From Actinoplanes sp. M2I2 (GTDB lineage: Bacteria; Actinomycetota; Actinomycetes; Mycobacteriales; Micromonosporaceae), in contig NZ_JALPVJ010000003.1 in the NCBI RefSeq assembly GCF_023544445.1, forward strand, positions 1-64,000: a DNA stretch of 64,000 nucleotides, in the 5' to 3' direction. Positions 34,892 through 42,118 of the stretch are shown here, one piece after another. Both the position numbers and the translations under genes were made by a program. Position 1 is the first letter of the stretch. Every line of letters starts with the position of its first letter. A model generated the notes under the pieces. That model did not search any database. It saw only the letters and a program-made list of their open reading frames with translations, and was not told the origin of the DNA.

Positions 34892-35068
34892 ACGTTGACG
34901 CCTACAGTTGGCGTTCCCCTGAGGGCGAGTTGTCCGTTGCGTGAACTGAGTGACCAGAGACGGGAATGTCCGGCATTTCCGGGCAGTGTTTACCGCCCCG
35001 TCATGCTTCCTTGTCCGGCTCGTGACCACTGAGGTGCGGCGGGTGTGGCCACCGCCACTCACCTCGGA
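34892..35068. other. Intergenic region between pstS promoter and mshD
   Basis: About 180 nt with no open frame that I can support. It carries the upstream part of the pstS promoter and the 3' flank of mshD. I see no strong terminator hairpin after mshD. Confidence 0.4.
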
Positions 35069-35953
35069 TTATGGCCGGAAGTAACTGATGTCCGTCTTGT
35101 AAACGGCAAACCCGAGGCGCCGGTAGAGGGCCACGGCCGCCGTGTTCGACTCGTCGACATAGAGGTTCGACAGCGTCAGACCCTGCCCGGCCAGATGACG
35201 CAGCCCGGCGACGCTCAGCGCGGCGCCCAGACCCCGCCGGTGACCGGCCGGGTCGACGCCCAGCACATAGATCTCGCCGATGGCCGGGTCGGCGCCGGAC
35301 GACGGGTGCACCTTGGTCCAGTGAAAACCGAGCAGGGTGTCCTTGATGTCGACGGCCAGCAGGAAGCCGGCCGGGTCGAACCACGGCTCGGCCTCGCGCA
35401 CCAGCAGGTCGTCCCGGGTCCAGCGGCCCTGCTCGGGATGGTGGGCGAAGGCCCGGGAGTTGACCCCCAGCCACGCGTCCTCGTCCTGACCGGGACGGAA
35501 ACCGCGCACGGTGACCTCGGGCGGGAGCGGGATGTCGGGCAGGGGCTCGACCAGCGAGCGGCGCATCTGCCACAGCACGCGGACCCGCTCGAAGCCGTTC
35601 TTCTCCGCGAAGGCCCGGGCGCCGGGCTCGTCACCGTGCGCCCAGAAGCGCAGCGGCCCGCCACCGGCGGCGGCCAGCAGGGCGGTGCCGTGCCCGTGCC
35701 GGCGATAGAACGGGTGCACGAAAAGCTCGCCCGAGCCGTCCCGTTCGAGGAAGGCGTAACCCGCGAGACGATCGCCGGCATAGGACAGGAAATGCGTGTG
35801 CGCGGCGGGGCCGGTGCCCTCGCCGCGCACACGCAGCACTACGTCTTCAGATAGCGGGTAGACGCCGTCAGCCTGCTCCGCGGCGACGGCCAACGCGAGA
35901 ACGTCGGCCGCCTCGGCGGCACTCAACCGGTCAAGGGAGCGGACGGTCGTCAT
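35069..35953 (-). CDS. mshD: MshD, mycothiol synthase
   Basis: The 294-residue protein has two tandem GNAT domains; the C-terminal one shows the acetyl-CoA loop VDPAGHRRGLGAALSVAGLRHL and YVDESNTAAVALYRRLGF, and ends KTDISYFRP as in known MshD. It acetylates Cys-GlcN-inositol, the last step of mycothiol synthesis. A TAGGGT box (35965-35960), 6 nt before the ATG, overlaps the stop codon of glnR, so mshD may also be made from its own leaderless transcript. mshD beside glnR and pst is a conserved actinobacterial arrangement. Confidence 0.93.
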   Translation of the reverse strand: MTTVRSLDRLSAAEAADVLALAVAAEQADGVYPLSEDVVLRVRGEGTGPAAHTHFLSYAGDRLAGYAFLERDGSGELFVHPFYRRHGHGTALLAAAGGGPLRFWAHGDEPGARAFAEKNGFERVRVLWQMRRSLVEPLPDIPLPPEVTVRGFRPGQDEDAWLGVNSRAFAHHPEQGRWTRDDLLVREAEPWFDPAGFLLAVDIKDTLLGFHWTKVHPSSGADPAIGEIYVLGVDPAGHRRGLGAALSVAGLRHLAGQGLTLSNLYVDESNTAAVALYRRLGFAVYKTDISYFRP

Positions 35954-35962
35954 GGTCCGACC

Positions 35963-36679
35963 CTAGACCGGCAGCGAAACCGGCTCGTTGTCGGGCAGCT
36001 GGCGGCCGGACGGCGGGGTCACGAACTTGTAGCCGACCTGGCGGACCGTGCCGATCATCGACTCGTACTCGGAGCCGAGCTTGGCCCGCAGACGACGGAC
36101 GTGCACGTCGACCGTGCGCGTGCCGCCGAAGTAGTCGTAGCCCCAGACCTCGCGCAGCAGCTGGTCGCGCGTGAAGACGCGGCCCGGGTGCTGGGCGAGG
36201 AACTTCAGCAGCTCGAACTCCTTGTACGTCAGGTCGAGCGGGCGACCCTTGAGCTTGGCCGCGTAGGTGTCGGGGTCGATGTTGAGCTCACCGGCCCGGA
36301 TCGAGCCACCGGCGCCGGCGGTCGCGTTGCTCAGGCGGCCGACAGCCAGACGCAACCGGGCCTCGACCTCGGCCGGACCCGCGCTGGCCAGGATGACGTC
36401 GTCGACACCCCAGTCGGCGTTGAGCGCGATCAGTCCGGCCTCGGTGACGACCGCCATGAGCGGGACCCCGATGCCGGTCGCGTGCAGCATGCGGCAGGTG
36501 GCGCGAGCCTCGGAAAGCTCGGAGCGGGCGTCGACCAGCACGGCGTCGGGGCTGGGCCCGGACACCAGGGTGCGGACGTCGCGGGGGGCGGTGCGTACGG
36601 AGTGGGGAAGCAGATCCAGCGCGGGCAGCACGGCGGAAGGCTCACCGGCACGTGCCGTGACCAACAGAAGGATTTCCAC
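35963..36679 (-). CDS. glnR: GlnR-type nitrogen response regulator
   Basis: The 238-residue orphan OmpR-type regulator has an atypical receiver ([20 protein letters not shown]) and a winged helix [63 protein letters not shown]. GlnR controls nitrogen assimilation genes in actinobacteria. GTG at 36679 has GGAGG 5 nt upstream. It is cotranscribed with mshD (9 nt gap) and divergent from a membrane protein gene. Context next to mshD, the DUF2993 gene and the sulfurtransferase operon supports the assignment. Confidence 0.85.
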   Translation of the reverse strand: MEILLLVTARAGEPSAVLPALDLLPHSVRTAPRDVRTLVSGPSPDAVLVDARSELSEARATCRMLHATGIGVPLMAVVTEAGLIALNADWGVDDVILASAGPAEVEARLRLAVGRLSNATAGAGGSIRAGELNIDPDTYAAKLKGRPLDLTYKEFELLKFLAQHPGRVFTRDQLLREVWGYDYFGGTRTVDVHVRRLRAKLGSEYESMIGTVRQVGYKFVTPPSGRQLPDNEPVSLPV

Positions 36680-36943
36680 ACTCACCTCCGTCCTTGCGGC
36701 ACAAAGGCCGCTCGGGTGACTCGATGGCGTCACAATTCCGATCCGCCACCGGCGGACATTTCCCGGCGTCACCGACGGGTGGGCTGGGCTTACCTTAACC
36801 GATGCATCACCGGGAAAGCCTCGATCGTTTGGCTGAGTGATGTAGTGAACGCCCTCCCGGCGTACGAATGGCCGTTTCGTAACAGGGCTTTAACAGAGCC
36901 GGAGGAATTGGGCCACCGCGTGAGGTCTGGCACCATCGCAGGC

Positions 36944-37939
36944 GTGTTCCCCACCATGCCGCAGGACGAGTCCTGGGACGCCGACGCCTCCCGCGAGATC
37001 GCGAGGGCCGGCGGCAAGCGCCCGTCCGCCGGTCCGGGGGACGACACCGGCCCCGAGAAGAGCGTCGTCGAGCCCGTCGAGGAGGACGACGAGCTCGACG
37101 AGATCGAGGTCGTTCCCGTCCGCCGGGAGCTCTCGCTGGCCATCGCCGGTTTCGCCGGGCTGCTGGCGGTCGGCCTGGTGCTCGGCGCCCTGACCTCGGC
37201 TCCCGACTCCCGGCTGCCGTACGCGATCGTGCTCTTCGGGGTGCAGTTGCTCGCGTTGCTGGCCTGGGTCATGGCCCTGCACCCGCCGGCGGTGGCCACG
37301 ACGGCCGGCGTCTGCGTGGCGGTCGCCCTGGTGGCCGATTATCTGGCCGTCTCCGGTACGCGGGCCGGGTTGCTGCCGCTGGTCTGGGTGACCGTAGGCG
37401 GGTTCGTCGCGGCGGTGATCGGCCAGCTGGTCCGGGCCGACGACCGCAAGCGGGTGACCGACTCCTGGCGCACCACCCTGGTGATCGTGGCCGGCGTGGT
37501 GGCCTACGCGATCCCGATCGTCCTCACCCGGCAGGAGGTCGGCACCCAGGCGCTGACCGTCTGCGCCGTGGCCGCGGGCGTGGCGCTCGTGGTCGCCCGG
37601 GCCACCGACGCGGTCTTCGCCAAGCCCCGCCTGGCTCTGCAGGTGCCGCGCGGCGCCACCGGGATCGTGCTCGGCGCGATGCTCGGCACCCTGGCCGCCG
37701 CCGCTCTGGGCAGCCGCCTGGTGCTGCCGTTCACCCCGGCCAAGGGCGCCGTCCTGGGCCTGATCGCGGTCCTGATCGCCCACCTGGTCGACCTGGCGGT
37801 GAACTTCGGGCAGGCCGACCGGCGGCTCGCCGGGGACGCCCCGACGTTCTGGGTGGCCCGGCACATGCAGGGGCCGTTGGGCGCTTTCGCCCTGCTCGCC
37901 CCGGCCACGTACGCCCTGAGCCATTGGTTCCTCACCTGA
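36944..37939 (+). CDS. Uncharacterised multi-pass membrane protein
   Basis: The 331-residue protein has an acidic, disordered N-terminus (EEDDELDEIEVVPV) followed by eight or nine hydrophobic helices (for example LAIAGFAGLLAVGLVLGAL, AVATTAGVCVAVALVADYLAV, LVIVAGVVAYAIPIVL, GAVLGLIAVLIAHLVDLAVNF). No transporter signature is recognised. GTG at 36944 is taken as a leaderless start (CACCAT 7 nt before); ATG at 36956 is an alternative. Its position between glnR and the DUF2993 gene appears conserved. Confidence 0.72.
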   Translation: MFPTMPQDESWDADASREIARAGGKRPSAGPGDDTGPEKSVVEPVEEDDELDEIEVVPVRRELSLAIAGFAGLLAVGLVLGALTSAPDSRLPYAIVLFGVQLLALLAWVMALHPPAVATTAGVCVAVALVADYLAVSGTRAGLLPLVWVTVGGFVAAVIGQLVRADDRKRVTDSWRTTLVIVAGVVAYAIPIVLTRQEVGTQALTVCAVAAGVALVVARATDAVFAKPRLALQVPRGATGIVLGAMLGTLAAAALGSRLVLPFTPAKGAVLGLIAVLIAHLVDLAVNFGQADRRLAGDAPTFWVARHMQGPLGAFALLAPATYALSHWFLT

Positions 37940-38011
37940 GGCGTTTCACCGGCGTCCAAGCGGGGGCATGTACGGTTCTCGGCAGTTTCGGCTCTGGGTG
38001 GGAGGACGCCG

Positions 38012-38806
38012 GTGAGCGGCGAGGTTTACAGCACTGAGCGCCCGCGCAAGAAGCGGCGGGGACGCCGACTGCTGATCACCCTGCTCGTCTTCCTGATCCT
38101 GCTGGCCGGCGTGCTCGTGGCGCTCGACCGGTTCGCCGCCGGGTACGCCGAGCGCATGATCGGCCAGCGCGTCTCCGAGCAGATCGCCGATCAGAAGGCG
38201 ACCAGCGAGAAGCCGGTGGTCACGGTGGAGGGCATCCCGTTCCTGACCCAGGTGGTCGACGGCAAGTACCAGCAGATCCGCATCCAGCTGACCAATCTCT
38301 CCGGACCGGCCGGCAACAACCGGACCGTACGGGTGGCCGACCTGGACGTGCACGCCAACGACGTCGACGCGCCGCTCGACACGATCCGCAGCGGCACCGG
38401 TGACGTCGTCGCCCGCACGGTCACCGGCACGGGCACGATCGACTACCCGCAACTGGCCGAGCTGATCGGCCAGCCCGGTCTCAAGCTGGCCGAACGGGAC
38501 GGCAAGCTGGTCGGCAGCGCGCCCGTGCAGGCGCTCGGCCAGACCTTCGACGTCTCGGGCACGGCGACGGTCGCGGTCAAGGACGGCGTGGTGCAGGTGC
38601 GCTTCTCCGACGTGACCGCCGAGGGCCTGCCCAACGTGCCGCTGATCCGCAACCTCATCGACAGCTATGTGCAGAAGCTCTCGGTCGACCTGCGGGTTCC
38701 CGAGCTGCCGCTCAAGCTGGCCGTCCAGAAGGTCGAGCCCACGCCGGACGGCCTGCGGTTCACCGCCGGAGCCGACGACGTGTCACTGAACGCGGGCGGG
38801 CTGTGA
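38012..38806 (+). CDS. LmeA-like DUF2993 protein
   Basis: The 264-residue protein has a basic N-terminus, one transmembrane or signal helix (LLITLLVFLILLAGVLVAL, about residues 21-39) and a beta-rich periplasmic domain of the DUF2993 family. In mycobacteria LmeA (Rv0817c) binds phospholipids and supports mannan elongation of lipomannan; its neighbour is likewise glnR. GGGAGG precedes the GTG by 6 nt. The precise role here is inferred only. Confidence 0.82.
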   Translation: MSGEVYSTERPRKKRRGRRLLITLLVFLILLAGVLVALDRFAAGYAERMIGQRVSEQIADQKATSEKPVVTVEGIPFLTQVVDGKYQQIRIQLTNLSGPAGNNRTVRVADLDVHANDVDAPLDTIRSGTGDVVARTVTGTGTIDYPQLAELIGQPGLKLAERDGKLVGSAPVQALGQTFDVSGTATVAVKDGVVQVRFSDVTAEGLPNVPLIRNLIDSYVQKLSVDLRVPELPLKLAVQKVEPTPDGLRFTAGADDVSLNAGGL

Positions 38807-38842
38807 TCCCGGACATGTTCCCGGATGGTGGTCGACGCTGTT

Positions 38843-38868
38843 ACCGGCACGTGAACCGCTGGTAGGGT
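38843..38868 (+). promoter_or_regulatory. Promoter of the leaderless leader peptide
   Basis: TAGGGT (38863-38868) is followed after 8 nt by ATG 38877, so transcription probably starts at or very near the A of the start codon. TTACCG (38841-38846) can act as -35 with 16 nt spacing. This arrangement fits the leaderless polycysteine uORFs described in mycobacteria. Confidence 0.6.
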
Positions 38869-38876
38869 CCCATCTC

Positions 38877-38954
38877 ATGAGCCCGTTGCTCACCAAGAGG
38901 CGTGCGGTCGACCTGTGCCGCATGGCCGCCTGCCTGTGTCGCCCTGTCATCTGA
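38877..38954 (+). CDS. Polycysteine leader peptide (25 aa) controlling the sulfurtransferase operon
   Basis: A 25-codon ORF encodes a basic N-terminus (LLTKRRAV) and a C-terminal CRMAACLC cluster with cysteines at positions 14, 19 and 21. It lies 184 nt upstream of the sulfurtransferase start. Polycysteine leaderless ORFs upstream of cysA2 in mycobacteria act as cysteine-responsive attenuators: ribosome stalling at Cys codons when Cys-tRNA is scarce allows downstream expression. The near-identical arrangement here makes that role likely. The peptide itself probably has no other function. Confidence 0.8.
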   Translation: MSPLLTKRRAVDLCRMAACLCRPVI

Positions 38955-38964
38955 CGGGGCCACC

Positions 38965-38977
38965 AGTGCTGAGCACT
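38965..38977 (+). promoter_or_regulatory. Short hairpin after the leader peptide, part of a possible attenuator
   Basis: AGTGC (38965-38969) and GCACT (38973-38977) form a small stem with loop TGA, 10 nt past the leader-peptide stop. The region to 39138 is unusually Cys/Pro/Ser-codon-like and can fold in several ways, which I could not resolve by eye. It may hide the sulfurtransferase ribosome site (CAGGGAG near 39126) until ribosomes stall. Confidence 0.35.
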
Positions 38978-39138
38978 TTCTAGCTCTCCCCCGCCGGCAA
39001 CGCAGCCGGTTTCGTGGCGCCCGTCGCACGACAGCTCGAGATCCGATTTCCCATCTCCACTGGGTCCCGCGCGCGGTGCGACACACCATCTCCGTGCGCT
39101 GACTCTCCCCCATCTCTCACCTGACAGGGAGTGAACCG

Positions 39139-39987
39139 ATGAGTCGCGACACCGCACTCGTTTCGGCCGACTGGGCCGAGCAGAACCTCGACACCCCGGG
39201 CCTGGTCTTCGTCGAGGTCGACGAGGACACCACCGCCTACGACGGCGGCCACATCCCGGGCGCCATCCGGCTCGACTGGAAAAAGGACCTGCAGGACCCG
39301 GTCCGGCGCGACTTCGTCAACCAGGAGCAGTTCTCCGCGCTGCTGTCCGAGCGGGGCATCTCCAACGACGACACGGTGATCCTGTACGGCGGCAACAACA
39401 ACTGGTTCGCGGCCTACGCGTACTGGTACTTCAAGCTCTACGGCCACGAGCAGGTCAAGCTGATCGACGGCGGCCGCAAGAAGTGGGAGCTCGACGCCCG
39501 CCCGTACACCAAGGACGTGCCGGTCCGCGAGAAGACGAGCTACCAGGCCAAGGCGCCCGACCTGTCGATCCGCGCGTTCCGCGACGAGGTCGTCGAGGCG
39601 ATCGGCGTCAAGAACCTGGTCGACGTGCGCAGCCCCGACGAGTTCGCCGGTCGCCTGCTCGCCCCGGCCCACCTGCCGCAGGAGCAGTCGCAGCGCGGCG
39701 GTCACATCCCGACCGCGATCAGCGTGCCGTGGAGCAAGGCGGCCAACGAGGACGGCACCTTCAAGTCCGACGAGGAGCTCACCAAGATCTACGGTGAGGC
39801 CGGCCTGGACGGCAGCAAGGACACCATCGCCTACTGCCGCATCGGCGAGCGCTCCTCGCACACCTGGTTCGTGCTGCGCGAGCTGCTCGGCCAGCAGAAC
39901 GTCAAGAACTACGACGGCTCGTGGACCGAGTACGGCTCGCTCATCGGCGTGCCGATCGCGCTCGGTGACGAACCGGGAAAGGCGTGA
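39139..39987 (+). CDS. cysA: Thiosulfate sulfurtransferase (CysA/SseA type)
   Basis: The 282-residue enzyme has two rhodanese domains. The C-terminal one holds catalytic Cys233 in AYCRIGERSSHTWFVL; the N-terminal one lacks a cysteine but keeps the fold (YDGGHIPGAIRLDW, VILYGGNNNWFAAYAYWYF). It transfers sulfane sulfur from thiosulfate to cyanide or a thiol acceptor in the cytosol. It follows the polycysteine leader and precedes sseC by 4 nt. The family is well conserved next to glnR and lmeA in actinobacteria. Confidence 0.95.
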   Translation: MSRDTALVSADWAEQNLDTPGLVFVEVDEDTTAYDGGHIPGAIRLDWKKDLQDPVRRDFVNQEQFSALLSERGISNDDTVILYGGNNNWFAAYAYWYFKLYGHEQVKLIDGGRKKWELDARPYTKDVPVREKTSYQAKAPDLSIRAFRDEVVEAIGVKNLVDVRSPDEFAGRLLAPAHLPQEQSQRGGHIPTAISVPWSKAANEDGTFKSDEELTKIYGEAGLDGSKDTIAYCRIGERSSHTWFVLRELLGQQNVKNYDGSWTEYGSLIGVPIALGDEPGKA

Positions 39988-39991
39988 CCTC

Positions 39992-40321
39992 ATGACCTCC
40001 CCCAACATCGCGGCCGGATGCGCGGCCCCGGACCAGTCGGCGCCCATCCCGGCCGGCGTGGACCTCAACCGTGAGACCGTGCTGACCGGCATCGTGCGCA
40101 ACGCCGAGGGCGAGCCGGTCGGCGGCGCCTACGTACGCCTGCTCGACTCGACCGGTGAGTTCACCGCCGAGGTCGTCTCGTCGCCCGAGGGCGTGTTCCG
40201 CTTCTTCGCGGCACCCGGCTCCTGGACGCTGCGCGCGCTGAGCCGCAGCGGCAACGGCGAGGCCGTCGTCGACGCCACGGTCGGCGTCAACGAGGTCGGG
40301 CTGGCCGTCACGCCGGCCTGA
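39992..40321 (+). CDS. sseC: SseC-like DUF1416 protein
   Basis: The 109-residue protein belongs to DUF1416, a small beta-sandwich (LTGIVRNAEGEPVGGAYVRLLDSTGEF, VFRFFAAPGSWTLRALS) always found after the cysA-type sulfurtransferase. A conserved AAGCAAPDQSAPIP start holds one cysteine, which may accept sulfur. Function is not established; it is thought to support thiosulfate or sulfur metabolism with its partner. It is translationally close to the upstream gene (4 nt gap) and ends at a terminator. Confidence 0.92.
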   Translation: MTSPNIAAGCAAPDQSAPIPAGVDLNRETVLTGIVRNAEGEPVGGAYVRLLDSTGEFTAEVVSSPEGVFRFFAAPGSWTLRALSRSGNGEAVVDATVGVNEVGLAVTPA

Positions 40322-40339
40322 TCGTCACTGCTTCGCTGA

Positions 40340-40369
40340 GGGCGGGTTCCCGGAAGGGGCCCGCCCTTT
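40340..40369 (+). terminator. Rho-independent terminator after sseC
   Basis: GGGCGGG (40340-40346) pairs with CCCGCCC (40360-40366), loop of 13 nt, followed by TTT. It ends 40-some nt after the sseC stop and abuts the stop of the convergent AI-2E gene, so it may serve both. Confidence 0.7.
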
Positions 40370-41625
40370 CACATGCTCGTGCCGGCCACGACCACCGCGG
40401 TCGGCGGCACCTCGGGGCGCCGCCGGGTGAGACGCCGGACGCCGGTGTTGAGCACCGCGATCAGCGGGACGGCGATCAGCGCGCCGATGATGCCGGCCAG
40501 CACCACCCCCGAGGCGATGCCGACGATCACGGCGAGCGGATGGATCGCCACCGCGCGACCCATGATCAACGGCTGGAGCACGTGGCCCTCGAGCTGCTGC
40601 ACCAGGACCACCGCCCCGAGCACGACCAGGGCGATCACCCAGCCCTGGTCGACCAGCGCGACCAGCACGGCGACCGTTCCCGAGATCCCCGCGCCGATGA
40701 TCGGGACGAACGCGCCCAGGAACACCAGCGCGGCCAGCGGGAACGGGAACGGGATGTCGAGGATCACCAGCGCGATGCCGATGCCGACCGCGTCGATGAA
40801 GGCGACCAGCACGGTGGCCCGTACGTAGGCGCCCAGCGTGGCCCACGAGGCGTCCCCGGCGTCGGCCAGCGACCAGCGCGCGTTCACCGGGAGCAGCCGC
40901 ACGACGAAGCGCCAGATCTTGCGGCCGTCCCGCAGGAAGAAGAACGTCGAGAAGAGCACGAGCAGCGCGCCGGTCAGCACCTCGAAGACGGTCGCCGCGG
41001 TGGCGATGCCGGTCGACGTCAACGACGCGGTGTTCGAGTTGATCCAGCTCTGGGCGTTGTCGATGGCCCGGTTGACCTGGTCGTCCGACAGGTGCAGGGG
41101 GCCGGTCTTGGCCCACTCCTGGATCGTCCGGATGCCCGCGGTGGCGCCCTCGGTCAGCTGGGGCAGCCCGTTCACGAACTGGGTGATCACCAGGGTGAGC
41201 GTGCCCGCGACGGCGGCGATCCCGCAGATCAGCACGAGGAACGTGGCCAGCGACGGCGGGACGCGCCACCGGCGGAGCCAGCCGACGGCCGGCGCGAGCA
41301 GGGCCGACAGCAGCAGGGACACCGCCAGCGGGATGACCACCACGCTGATGATGCCGATGAAGCGCAGCAGCGCCCAGCCGACCAGGCCGACGACGATCAG
41401 CCGCCAGCCCCACGCGGCCGCGATCCGCAGCGAGTGCGGCACCTCGGCGTCGTCCCGGCTGCTGGTCGAATGGTGCACGTCGTCGGGCTCGGGCGGCGGC
41501 GGGGCGAAATCGACCTCGGTGTCCGGTTCCGTGCGCCGAGAATCTTCGCGAGCCAGGCGTACGGACTCGCGACCGGAGTCGTACGCCCGCCTCAGGTTCT
41601 GCCGGACTCGCTGCAAGCGGCTCAA
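40369..41625 (-). CDS. AI-2E transporter-family (TqsA-like) membrane protein
   Basis: The 418-residue protein has a polar N-terminal tail (residues 1-70, Pro/Asp/Arg-rich) and then about eight helices. Family features: LGAFVPIIGAGISGTVAVLVALV, VQQLEGHVLQPLIMGRAVAIHPLAVIVG and a central amphipathic region. Family members are called exporters of the autoinducer AI-2, but many are ion or small-molecule antiporters, so no substrate is claimed. The TTG start is supported by GGGGGTAGGCGGG just upstream. It diverges from the groES-like gene. Confidence 0.85.
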   Translation of the reverse strand: MSRLQRVRQNLRRAYDSGRESVRLAREDSRRTEPDTEVDFAPPPPEPDDVHHSTSSRDDAEVPHSLRIAAAWGWRLIVVGLVGWALLRFIGIISVVVIPLAVSLLLSALLAPAVGWLRRWRVPPSLATFLVLICGIAAVAGTLTLVITQFVNGLPQLTEGATAGIRTIQEWAKTGPLHLSDDQVNRAIDNAQSWINSNTASLTSTGIATAATVFEVLTGALLVLFSTFFFLRDGRKIWRFVVRLLPVNARWSLADAGDASWATLGAYVRATVLVAFIDAVGIGIALVILDIPFPFPLAALVFLGAFVPIIGAGISGTVAVLVALVDQGWVIALVVLGAVVLVQQLEGHVLQPLIMGRAVAIHPLAVIVGIASGVVLAGIIGALIAVPLIAVLNTGVRRLTRRRPEVPPTAVVVAGTSM

Positions 41626-41722
41626 CCCGCCTACCCCCTCGCCGTCGGTGCGCCGTTAACAACCTAGTGGTGCGCGCTCCCGGCGGGGGCCCGCCACGAC
41701 GAGCGGCGTACCGTCAGCAATC

Positions 41723-42061
41723 GTGAGTGCCGACACTCGAACCGAGAGCGCGTTGCCGATCCGCATGCTGCACGACCGTGTGCTCGTCCGGCAGGACGGG
41801 GGTGAGGGCGAACGGCGTTCGACCGCCGGCATCGTGATCCCGGCGACCGCTTCGATGGGCCGCCGGCTGTCCTGGGCCACGGCGGTCGGGGTGGGCCCCA
41901 ACGTGCGCTCGATCGTCGTCGGTGACCGGGTGCTCTTCGACCCCGACGACCGCTCCGAGGTCGAGCTGCACGGCCGCGAGTACGTGTTGCTCCGCGAGCG
42001 TGACGTGCACGCCGTCGCCGCGGTCCGGGTCGAGCCAGACGGCACCGGCCTTTACCTCTGA
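41723..42061 (+). CDS. GroES-like (Cpn10) co-chaperone paralogue
   Basis: The 112-residue protein has the Cpn10 pattern: IRMLHDRVLVRQDG, STAGIVIPATA, GVGPNVRSIVVGDRVLFDPDD, GREYVLLRERDV. It retains the mobile-loop position but is not next to a groEL gene (the groEL in this window stands alone about 13 kb away), so it may be a second GroES or act independently. TACCGT ends 8 nt before the GTG start, indicating a leaderless message. It is followed by prsW. Confidence 0.83.
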   Translation: MSADTRTESALPIRMLHDRVLVRQDGGEGERRSTAGIVIPATASMGRRLSWATAVGVGPNVRSIVVGDRVLFDPDDRSEVELHGREYVLLRERDVHAVAAVRVEPDGTGLYL

Positions 42062-42118
42062 GCCGGTCCGGATCGCCTTGGGGCGGCCGGTCACCGTACG
42101 GGTGACTACGCTGGCTCC

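Noticed and set aside
39992..42061. Operon linking the GroES-like gene with groEL
   Set aside because: The two are about 13 kb apart on opposite strands; the GroES-like gene lacks a CIRCE element.
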